Assembly: GCA_020846295.1 (NCBI GenBank)
Contig: JADLEF010000081.1
Location: 1-54,325, forward strand
Length of the DNA stretch: 54,325 nucleotides
Direction: 5' to 3'
From: Acidimicrobiales bacterium
Lineage (GTDB): Bacteria > Actinomycetota > Acidimicrobiia > Acidimicrobiales > CAIXPF01
The notes beneath the pieces were generated by a model. The model ran no database searches and was not told the origin of the DNA. It was given only the letters and a program-made list of their open reading frames with translations. Below, piece by piece: positions 45,729 through 54,325 of the stretch. The position numbers were made by a program, and so were the translations under genes. The first letter of the stretch is position 1. Every line of letters begins with the position of its first letter.

Positions 45729-46519
45729 TCGGCGACAGCCCGGCCGAGCTGCTCGAGCTCGCCCGCGCCGCCGCCACCGAGGCGTCCGAGCTGCTCATCG
45801 AAGCGGTTCGCCGGGGCGGGCACGCGACGAGCAGCAAGTCCAGCGCCACCGACCTCGTCACCGAGGTCGACCACCAGGTCGAGGCGCTGATCATCGACCG
45901 CATCCTGGCGGCGCGCCCCGAGGACGGCATCCTCGGCGAGGAGGGCGGGGGTCGGCCGAGCCGCTCCGGGGTCCGTTGGGTGATCGACCCGATCGACGGC
46001 ACCACCAACTTCGTCTACCGCATCCCCGCCTTCGCCGTGTCCATCGCCGCCGAGCACCACGGCACGACGGTGGCCGGCGTGGTCGCCATCCCCGGGCTCG
46101 ACGAGCTGTTCGAGGCGACCGCCGGCGGCGGCGCACGCTGCAACGGTGAGGTGATCGAGGCCTCCGGCGCGACGGCGCTCGACACCGCACTGATCGCCAC
46201 CGGGTTCTCCTACCAGGCCGACCGTCGAGGCGAGCAGGGTCGCATCGTGGCCAACCTGCTGCCCTCCGTCCGGGACATCCGTCGCATGGGCGCGGCGTCC
46301 GTCGACCTGTGCTCGGTGGCCTGCGGGCGGGTCGACGGGTACTTCGAGACGGGCCTCAACGCGTGGGACTACGGCGCCGGTGCCCTCATCGCCGCCGAGG
46401 CGGGCGCCATCGTGTCCGACCTGTGGGGTGGGCCGGCCTCCCCGTCGTTCGTGGTCGCCACCACCCCGGCGCTGCACCGCCCGTTGCGCGACCGTCTCAT
46501 CGCCTGCGGCGCTTCCTGA
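45725..46519 (+). CDS. Inositol monophosphatase family protein
   Basis: A 264-residue Mg-dependent phosphatase. Metal-binding motifs are ILGEEGGGRPS (Glu pair), WVIDPIDGTTNFVYRIPAF (the DPIDGT signature) and GLNAWDYGAGALIAAEAGA (the WDxAAG-type C-terminal motif, here with Gly). The substrate could be inositol phosphate, histidinol phosphate or 3'-phosphoadenosine phosphate. The general sequence fits the IMPase/HisN group. The GTG at 45725 is coupled to the preceding stop. Confidence 0.9.
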   Translation: MIGDSPAELLELARAAATEASELLIEAVRRGGHATSSKSSATDLVTEVDHQVEALIIDRILAARPEDGILGEEGGGRPSRSGVRWVIDPIDGTTNFVYRIPAFAVSIAAEHHGTTVAGVVAIPGLDELFEATAGGGARCNGEVIEASGATALDTALIATGFSYQADRRGEQGRIVANLLPSVRDIRRMGAASVDLCSVACGRVDGYFETGLNAWDYGAGALIAAEAGAIVSDLWGGPASPSFVVATTPALHRPLRDRLIACGAS

Positions 46520-46619
46520 ACCACGTTCCGCGGTCGCTGCGTGCGGCGCGGGTCGCCGCCGCCAACAACTGCGACCGAAAGGCACCATGTTCGGGGCCTG
46601 GTAGGGCACGATAGGACGC

Positions 46620-47300
46620 GTGGGTACGCGCATCCTGACCGTCGAGGACGACGAACGCATCCGGGCTTCGGTGAAACTGGCTCTGGAAGCAGAGGGCTGG
46701 ATCGTCGAGGAATCCGAGAACGGCGAGCAGGCCATGGAGGTGTTCAACCGGGCGCCTGCCGATGTCGTGCTGATCGACATCATGCTTCCCGGCGTCGACG
46801 GCTTCGAGGTGTGCCGGTCGATCCGCAAGGTGTCCGACGTGCCGATCATCATGGTCACCGCCCGCGACGACACCCACGACATCGTGGCCGGGCTGGAGGC
46901 GGGCGCCGACGACTACCTCACCAAGCCCTTCGCCCCCAAGGAGCTGTCGGCCCGGATCCGGGCCCTGTTGCGCCGCTCCCGCTCCAACGAGCCGACCATG
47001 TCCCACATGCGCTTCGGCGACCTCGAGATCCTCCAGGACGAGGGCGTGGTCACCGTGGCGGGCGAAGAGGTCCACCTGACCCGCACCGAGTTCAAGCTCC
47101 TGTGCGAGCTGGCCAACAACCCCGGGCGGGTGTTCTCCCGAGAGGTGCTGCTCGAGCGGGTGTGGGGCTACGGCTACTTCGGCGACGGCCGTCTGGTGGA
47201 CGTGCACATCCGCCGCCTGCGCACCAAGGTCGAGCAGGACGCAGCCAACCCCCGCCACGTGGTGACCGTCCGCGGGCTGGGCTACAAGCTGCAGACCTGA
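46620..47300 (+). CDS. mtrA: MtrA-like OmpR-family response regulator
   Basis: A 226-residue response regulator. The receiver starts RILTVEDDERIRASV (acidic pocket), with phosphoacceptor Asp in VVLIDIMLPGVDGFEV and Lys in DDYLTKPFAPKEL. The OmpR winged helix is VHLTRTEFKLLCELANNPGR, then FSREVLLERVWGYGYFGDGR and VDVHIRRLRTKVE. Followed by a sensor kinase and an LpqB-like lipoprotein, it matches the MtrAB-LpqB locus that controls cell wall and division genes in actinobacteria. The GTG start at 46620 gives VGTRILTVEDD. The ribosome site is weak. Confidence 0.88.
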   Translation: MGTRILTVEDDERIRASVKLALEAEGWIVEESENGEQAMEVFNRAPADVVLIDIMLPGVDGFEVCRSIRKVSDVPIIMVTARDDTHDIVAGLEAGADDYLTKPFAPKELSARIRALLRRSRSNEPTMSHMRFGDLEILQDEGVVTVAGEEVHLTRTEFKLLCELANNPGRVFSREVLLERVWGYGYFGDGRLVDVHIRRLRTKVEQDAANPRHVVTVRGLGYKLQT

Positions 47301-47477
47301 GCCGGGGGGCCGCGCCCGCCCCGGGGTGTCGGCGCCCGCTGTGTGCGAACCCTGCGGGACCCGCCACAATGGGGAGCGGTTTGATGCCGTTACGCTGGCG
47401 GGCACGAGGCATCCGGCGCGGCGGCGCCGGCCGGGAGGCAGCTCCCCAGCAGCAGCGCGGGTGAACAGGACGGTTTC

Positions 47478-49058
47478 GTGGCAACCCAACGTCGACGCAT
47501 CGGGCTCCGGGCCCGGGTCATCTCGTCGTTCGGTCTGCTGTCGTTCCTGCTCTCGCTCGGCCTCGCCGGCGCCACCTACTTCCTGATCCAGGCGTCGACC
47601 ATGGAGCGGCGGGAGGCCACCGCCCTCGACGAGGCGTTCACCAACGCCCGCCAGCTCCGCAGCCAGATCCTCGCCGTCGGCGTCGCCGAGCTGACCCAGG
47701 ACGACCTGCTGCGCAGGGCACCGATCGACGGGCTCGCCGTGCTGAAGGCCGGCAGCGAGACGATCTCGTCGTCGCGCACCGTCGGCAACACCAGCTTCGA
47801 TCCGGACCACATCCCCGTCGAGCTGAGCCTCGCGGTCGACGGCCGCCGCGCCGCCATCTTCCGCAGCCACATCGAGGCGGAGCCGGTGCTGTACATCGGG
47901 GTGCCGGTGCAGCTGGGCGCCGGCGTGACCGCCGCCCCGTCCGCCCCGGCGACCCCGGCGGCCTCTGATCCGACCGCCACCACGGCGAGCACCGTGCCCA
48001 CCGAGGTCGCGCCGGCCGCCCAGGCGGCCAACCCGGACTGGGTGGCCTACTACGAGATCTCCTCCCTGGCCGACCTCGAGGGCACCTTCGACACCATGCT
48101 GCTCGCCCTGCTCGGGGCGGTGGTGCTCACCACGCTGGTCGGCCTGCTCGTCGGCCGGTGGGTGTCCAAGCGGGTCCTCGCCCCGCTGCGCGACGTCAAC
48201 GACGCAGTGGAGGCGCTGGCCGAGATGTCCTTCGACACCAAGCTGCCCGTCACCCGCGACCCCGACCTCGCCCCGCTGGTCTCCACCTTCAACCACACCG
48301 TCGCCGCCCTGCACGACCGCATCGAGCGAGACGGCCGCTTCGCCTCCGACGTCAGCCACGAGCTGCGCTCACCGTTGACCACGCTGACCAACTCCGTCGC
48401 CATCCTGGAGCGCTACGCCGACGATCTGCCCGAACCGGCGCAGCGGGCCGTCTCGCTGCTCACCGAGGAGTTCCAGCGCTTCCAACAGCTCGTCGGCGAC
48501 CTGCTGGAGATCTCCCGCTTCGACGCCGGCGCCCAGCGGCTCGAACGGGCGCCGCTCGTCATCGGGGAGTTCGTACGGCTCGCAGTGCGGATGACCTGCC
48601 CGGACCAGGACATCCCGATCAGCATCGATCCCGACCTCGAGGAGGCGGTCATCATGGCGGACAAGCGCCGCCTGGTGCAGGTGTTGTCCAACCTGGCGGT
48701 CAACGCCCAACGGTACGCCGGCGGCGTCACCGACGTCGCTGTCACCCGCGCCCGGGGCGGCGTGGAGATCGCGGTGGTCGACGGCGGCCCCGGGGTCCCC
48801 CTCGAGGACCGAATCCGGGTGTTCGACCGCTTCGCCCGCGGCATCACCGCCAACAAGCGCGGCAGCGACACCGGCACCGGCCTCGGGCTGTCACTGGTGG
48901 CCGAGCACATGCGCCTGCACGGCGGCACGGTGCGGGTCGAGGACCGCCTCGACGGCGCGCCGGGGGCCCGCTTCGTGGTCTACCTGCCGGCCACACCGGT
49001 CTCCATCTACGACACCGAGGCCGACTTCGAGGCGGCCGGCATCGGAGCGGACCTGTGA
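47478..49058 (+). CDS. mtrB: MtrB-like sensor histidine kinase
   Basis: A 526-residue kinase. TM1 is at about residues 12-37 (VISSFGLLSFLLSLGLAGAT). An outer sensor region contains an Ala/Pro/Thr-rich insert (TAAPSAPATPAASDPTATT). TM2 is at about 204-226. A HAMP region (RVLAPLRDVNDAVEALAEMS) and the H-box FASDVSHELRSPLTTLTNS (phospho-His about 294) follow. The ATPase domain has LSNLAVNAQRYAGG, VVDGGPGVPLEDRI and DTGTGLGLSLVAEHM. It overlaps the lipoprotein gene by four bases. The sensor insert looks disordered and is unusual next to mycobacterial MtrB. Confidence 0.9.
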   Translation: MATQRRRIGLRARVISSFGLLSFLLSLGLAGATYFLIQASTMERREATALDEAFTNARQLRSQILAVGVAELTQDDLLRRAPIDGLAVLKAGSETISSSRTVGNTSFDPDHIPVELSLAVDGRRAAIFRSHIEAEPVLYIGVPVQLGAGVTAAPSAPATPAASDPTATTASTVPTEVAPAAQAANPDWVAYYEISSLADLEGTFDTMLLALLGAVVLTTLVGLLVGRWVSKRVLAPLRDVNDAVEALAEMSFDTKLPVTRDPDLAPLVSTFNHTVAALHDRIERDGRFASDVSHELRSPLTTLTNSVAILERYADDLPEPAQRAVSLLTEEFQRFQQLVGDLLEISRFDAGAQRLERAPLVIGEFVRLAVRMTCPDQDIPISIDPDLEEAVIMADKRRLVQVLSNLAVNAQRYAGGVTDVAVTRARGGVEIAVVDGGPGVPLEDRIRVFDRFARGITANKRGSDTGTGLGLSLVAEHMRLHGGTVRVEDRLDGAPGARFVVYLPATPVSIYDTEADFEAAGIGADL

Positions 49059-49819
49059 GCGCGCCGACGGCTCCGCCGGCACGACGGGGGCGGGGGCGGC
49101 TCGGCACCGCGCTGGCCCTGGCCGCCGCGCTGTCGCTCGGGGCCTGTGGCCTGCCCGATGACGGCAACCCGAGGCTCATCCCGGCCAAGCAGGTCCCCTT
49201 CGACCTCGCCGGACCGGCCGAGCAGGACGCACCCGTCCTACCGCCGGACGAGGAGCGGCACGAGGTGATCGTGTACCTGGTGAAGGACGTCGAGGGGACG
49301 CTGAAGCTCTCCCGTCAGACCCGCACGGTGGCCGGCCGGCTCAACCTGCAGACGATCATGAACAACTTGATGGCGGGCGGCACCTACCCCGAGGAGCGGG
49401 CGCTGGGCCTGCGCAACCTGATCCCCGGCGGCGAGCTGCAGACCGTGCAGCGACCGCAGTCCGAGGAGGACGCCGACAGCACCGTCACCGTGGCGACCGA
49501 GGCGTGCACCGCGCTCGACACCACGTCGGTGCGCATCGAGGTCACCAAGGAGTTCTTCGACCGCTTCCCCACCATCAACGCGCAGCAGCTGGCGATCGGC
49601 CAGATCACGCTGACCGCCATGGACTACGCGCCGGCCAACGGCAAGCGCGTGTCCGCCGTGCAGTTCACCGTCGAGGGCCACGTGCGCATCGTGCCCGTCG
49701 GCGTGACCAACAAGTGGGTGTCGTACCTCAACAGCCGCTCGTACTTCTCGGAGCTGGTGGACGATCCCGGCTTGATCGACTCCGCACAGAGCGCCGAGGG
49801 CGGGGTCTGCCCCGAGTAG
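49055..49819 (+). CDS. LpqB-like lipoprotein with GerMN domain only
   Basis: A 254-residue exported lipoprotein. The signal peptide ends in ALSLGACGLPDDG, with Cys 31 as the lipidated residue. The mature part is a GerMN-type domain (EVIVYLVKDVEGTLKLSRQT, LQTIMNNLMAGGTYPEERAL, TSVRIEVTKEFFDRFPT, NAQQLAIGQITLTAM). Its position after the MtrAB-like pair matches LpqB, which modulates the kinase. Classical LpqB is about 580 residues with a C-terminal propeller that is missing here. The GTG start overlaps the kinase stop. Confidence 0.78.
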   Translation: MSAPTAPPARRGRGRLGTALALAAALSLGACGLPDDGNPRLIPAKQVPFDLAGPAEQDAPVLPPDEERHEVIVYLVKDVEGTLKLSRQTRTVAGRLNLQTIMNNLMAGGTYPEERALGLRNLIPGGELQTVQRPQSEEDADSTVTVATEACTALDTTSVRIEVTKEFFDRFPTINAQQLAIGQITLTAMDYAPANGKRVSAVQFTVEGHVRIVPVGVTNKWVSYLNSRSYFSELVDDPGLIDSAQSAEGGVCPE

Positions 49820-49841
49820 CGGTTGCGCTGCCAGGCCCTGA

Positions 49842-50870
49842 TCAGGCGAAGAACTGGCTGGCGTCGTCCCACAGGGCCGCTTCCACGACCTTGAGGTTGG
49901 CGATGGCGTCGGTGAGGGGCACCAGCACCATCTCCCCCGAGCGCAGCGCCACCATCTGACCCCACGCCTGCCGGTGCACGGCGTCGATGGCGGCGAGCCC
50001 GAAACGGGTGGACAGCACCCGGTCGAACGCCGTCGGGGTGCCGCCCCGCTGCACGTGGCCCAGCGTCGTGACCCGGGTCTCGAACCCGGTGCGCCGCTCG
50101 ATCTCGTCGGCCACGATGGCCCCGATGCCGCCGAGGCGGACGTGGCCGTACTGGTCGAACACCTTCTCCGGGATGTCCATCGTGCCGGCCCGGGGCACGG
50201 CGCCCTCGGCCACCACCACGATGGAGGCGTAGCGACCCCGCTCGTGGCGGCGAACCAACGACTCGCACACCGCCCCGATGTCGAACGGTTCCTCGGGGAT
50301 CAGTGTCATCGTCGCGCCGGCGGCCATGCCGGCCCACGCCGCGATGTGCCCGACGTGGCGGCCCATGACCTCGACGACGATGACGCGAACGTGGCTCTCG
50401 GCGGTGGTGTGGAGCCGGTCGATCGCCTCCACCGCGATCTGCACCGCGGTGTCGAACCCGAAGGTGAGCTCCGTGCCGCCGATGTCGTTGTCGATCGTCT
50501 TCGGCACCCCGACGATGGGCAGCCCGTCGCGGGCGAGCTCATGGGCGCACGACAGCGTGCCCTCCCCGCCCACCGCGATGATCGCGTCGATGCCGAGGGT
50601 GTGGATCGTGCGGCGCACCTTGTCCACCCCACCCTCGACCGCGTAGGGCTGGATGCGGCTCGTGCCGAGGACCGTGCCGCCGCGGGGCAGGGTGCCGCGC
50701 ATGGACTCCACGTCCAGCGAGACGGTCTCGCCGTCCAGCAGCCCGCGGTACCCGTCGAGCGAGCCGAGCACCTCGTCTCCGTAGTGGCGTTCACCCTTTC
50801 GGACCACGGCGCGGATCACCGCGTTCAGGCCCGGGCAGTCACCGCCGCCGGTGAGGATGCACACTCTCAT
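49842..50870 (-). CDS. pfkA: 6-phosphofructokinase, probably ATP-dependent
   Basis: A 342-residue enzyme that phosphorylates fructose 6-phosphate in glycolysis. Motifs are VCILTGGGDCPGLNAVIRA, the ATP/PPi-discriminating block AVGGEGTLSCAHEL, VPKTIDNDIGGTELTFGFDT (catalytic TIDND), EVMGRHVGHIAAWAG and GHVQRGGTPTAFDR. Gly in GGEG (position 104 in E. coli numbering) points to ATP use. Lys in PKTIDND (position 124) is the residue seen in PPi enzymes and also in actinobacterial ATP enzymes. The ATG at 50870 is chosen because family similarity begins there. Confidence 0.92.
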   Translation of the reverse strand: MRVCILTGGGDCPGLNAVIRAVVRKGERHYGDEVLGSLDGYRGLLDGETVSLDVESMRGTLPRGGTVLGTSRIQPYAVEGGVDKVRRTIHTLGIDAIIAVGGEGTLSCAHELARDGLPIVGVPKTIDNDIGGTELTFGFDTAVQIAVEAIDRLHTTAESHVRVIVVEVMGRHVGHIAAWAGMAAGATMTLIPEEPFDIGAVCESLVRRHERGRYASIVVVAEGAVPRAGTMDIPEKVFDQYGHVRLGGIGAIVADEIERRTGFETRVTTLGHVQRGGTPTAFDRVLSTRFGLAAIDAVHRQAWGQMVALRSGEMVLVPLTDAIANLKVVEAALWDDASQFFA

Positions 50871-50994
50871 CGCGGGCAGCCTAGAGGCCATGTCGCGGCC
50901 TTCCGGCCATGGACGCTCCGGGCGTGACACTTCCCACACCGGGCGCCGCCGGGCGCCATCGCCGCGCCCCCGGCACGGCTACGTTGGGCGGTCC

Positions 50995-52521
<1,527 letters not shown>

Positions 52522-53271
52522 TCGTCTGCAGGCCGCACAGCCAGGCATCGGCGATGCGGGCCAGGGCGGCGGCCTGATGACGTTCCTTGGCCCTGAAGGC
52601 GGTGCGTTCCCGGCCGATGACGAGGGCCACGCCGGCGGCCGGCAGCGGGGACCAGCACACGTCGCGCAGGGCGGTGGGCTCGGCGTTGCGGGCCGAGTGC
52701 CGGCTGCCTTCGAGGAACGCGTGCAACCAGCCGTGCGCCGGGATGGTGCCCCGGCTGGCGAGGACGCCGGTACCGTCGAGCTCGACGACGGCCGCCCAGG
52801 TGGCGCCGATGCCCCGGTAGGCGTGATCGGCGAGCGCCTCGAGCAGTTCCTCCGCCGAGCCGGCCCCGACGAGCTGGGAGGCGGTGTCGAGCGCATCGAG
52901 CCACGGGTCGATGTGGCCGCCCTCCACGGCGCGGATGTCCTCGACGTCGACGCCGTCGACCTCGTTGATCTCACGGACGAGCGTGTCGACGAGCGCAGGG
53001 TCGGGCAGTTCGACGACGAGCTCGTCGATCGCCCGGCCGCCGCCCCGTTCGAGGATCTCGATGGCGGTCACGTCGCCGCGGGCGGCCCCGACCCGGGACG
53101 CCACCTGGCCCAGCGCGCCCGGTCGATCGGGTATCCACACACGGACGACGAAGGTTGCCGGGCTCATGCGGCCAGGGTACGCGGGGTGCGTGAACGGCCT
53201 GTTTCCGCGCTGCGAAGCGCGTGTTGCCCTGCCCGCACCGGCGAAGGCCGGCGGCCGGCGGCGGTGCGCCC

Positions 53272-54325
53272 TCAGCCCAGCTTGACCAGCGCCTTGCGGA
53301 GGTTGCGGATGGCCTGGCGGGAGCGCTCCTCGTTCTCGATCAGGGCGAAGCGCACGTGCCCGTTGCCGCCGGGACCGAAGCCGATGCCGGGCGAGGTGGC
53401 CACGCCGGCCTCCTTGACCAGGAAGCTGGCGAACTCCAGCGAACCCATCTCCTTGTAGGCCTCGGGGATGGGCGCCCACACGAACATGGTGCCCTTGGGC
53501 GGGGTGATCTCCCAGCCGATGCGGTTCAGCCCTTCGCACAGCACGTTGCGGCGGGCCTGGTACACGTCGCGGGCGAGCTTGGGGTAGTCCGGCTCCTCGT
53601 TGAGGGTGACGGTGGCGGCGATCTGCACCGGTTGGAACGTGCCGTAGTCGAGGTAGCTCTTCAGCTTGGCCAGGGCGGCGATGATGTCGGCGTTGCCGAC
53701 CATGAACGCGACGCGCCAGCCGGCCATCGAGTAGCTCTTGGTCATCGAGTACAGCTCGACGGCGACGTCCTTCGCCCCGGGCACCTGGAGGATCGACGGC
53801 GGCTCGTAGCCGTCGAAGCCGATGTCGGCGTAGGCGTTGTCGTGCACGATCACCATGTCGCGCTCGCGGGCGAAGTCCACCACCTTCTGCATGAAGTCGA
53901 GGTCCACGCAGGTGGTGGTGGGGTTGTGGGGGAAGCTCATGACCGCCACGCGGGGCTTGGGCCACGAGTACTCCCAGTTCGCCTTCATCGCCTCGAAGAA
54001 GTCCTCGCCCGTCCCGATGGGCACCTCGCGGATGGTGGCCCCGGCGAAGATCGGCCCCCAGATGTGGATCGGGTAGCTGGGCGAGGGCACCAGGCAGGTG
54101 TCCCCCGGCTGCAGCAGCGTCCACATGAGGTGGGTGAGGCCTTCCTTGGCCCCGATGGTGTTGATGACCTCGGTCTCGGGATCGAGCTGCACGCCGAAGC
54201 GGCGCTCGTAGAGGTTGGCCACCGCCAGCCGGAGGTTCGGGATGCCCTTGGACAGCGAGTACCGGTGGTTGCGGGAGTTCTGCACCGCTTCGATGAGCTT
54301 GTTCACCGCGGTGTCGGGCGAGGGC
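53272..54325 (-). CDS. Class I/II aminotransferase (AlaC/LL-DAP aminotransferase-like), 5' end outside window
   Basis: Partial: at least 351 residues, with the N-terminus cut by the window end. The visible part begins [20 protein letters not shown] and contains [76 protein letters not shown] and the PLP lysine in [20 protein letters not shown]. The C-terminal Arg that binds the substrate carboxylate is in [13 protein letters not shown]. It resembles AlaC-type alanine transaminases. LL-DAP or aspartate specificity cannot be excluded. The ACT-domain gene follows. Confidence 0.88.
   Translation of the reverse strand, partial: PSPDTAVNKLIEAVQNSRNHRYSLSKGIPNLRLAVANLYERRFGVQLDPETEVINTIGAKEGLTHLMWTLLQPGDTCLVPSPSYPIHIWGPIFAGATIREVPIGTGEDFFEAMKANWEYSWPKPRVAVMSFPHNPTTTCVDLDFMQKVVDFARERDMVIVHDNAYADIGFDGYEPPSILQVPGAKDVAVELYSMTKSYSMAGWRVAFMVGNADIIAALAKLKSYLDYGTFQPVQIAATVTLNEEPDYPKLARDVYQARRNVLCEGLNRIGWEITPPKGTMFVWAPIPEAYKEMGSLEFASFLVKEAGVATSPGIGFGPGGNGHVRFALIENEERSRQAIRNLRKALVKLG

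Overview
The window is high-GC, densely coded bacterial chromosome. GTG starts are frequent and many genes overlap by 4 bases. The gene set points to an actinomycete (Actinomycetota): an MtrA/MtrB/LpqB-type cluster, a WhiB protein, a GGDCPGLN-type phosphofructokinase and DUF3040/DUF58/transglutaminase genes. A deep lineage such as Acidimicrobiia is my guess and is not shown by the sequence.

Layout. 1-1311 is a complete IS5-like insertion sequence with 4-bp CTAA target duplications. 1483-2076 is a scar made of a frameshifted epoxide hydrolase fragment and an IS256-type transposase fragment. 2127-5212 is a minus-strand unit: ECF sigma factor, an overlapping membrane protein with an outer beta-propeller-like domain, and a ScyD/ScyE-like lipoprotein. 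A divergent SRPBCC gene follows. 6325-27510 is an integrated siphovirus-type prophage of about 21.2 kb. It is bounded by a 51-bp perfect direct repeat that is the 3' part of a tRNA-Val(CAC) gene; the complete tRNA lies on the right, next to a tyrosine integrase. 27558-54325 is core chromosome: acyltransferase, J-domain protein, MurF and, divergently, Ddl; a two-component system with a DUF4097 protein; ROK kinase; MoxR/DUF58/transglutaminase operon; DNA polymerase IV with a Nudix gene; a YbaK-type deacylase; an inositol-phosphatase-like gene; MtrA/MtrB/LpqB-like; phosphofructokinase; glycerol kinase; an ACT-domain gene; and an aminotransferase cut by the window end.

The prophage is compact. 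It has HNH nuclease, terminase (large subunit frameshifted), HK97-type portal, protease and capsid, connector, tail tube, tail chaperones joined by a probable +1 ribosomal frameshift, a glycosyltransferase and a methyltransferase inside the tail operon, tape measure, two tail-tip/fibre proteins, excisionase-like protein, a replication-initiator-like gene with an internal iteron-like cluster, WhiB, and integrase. I found no lysis genes and no obvious CI-type repressor. Three reverse-strand cargo insertions break the virion operon. The most interesting is a promoter-driven three-gene operon (YefM/Phd-like antitoxin, RelE-like toxin, and a 498-residue Cys-rich/TPR-like protein translationally coupled to the toxin), which is my best candidate for an undescribed defence or addiction system. 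A second cargo gene sits between the protease and capsid genes.
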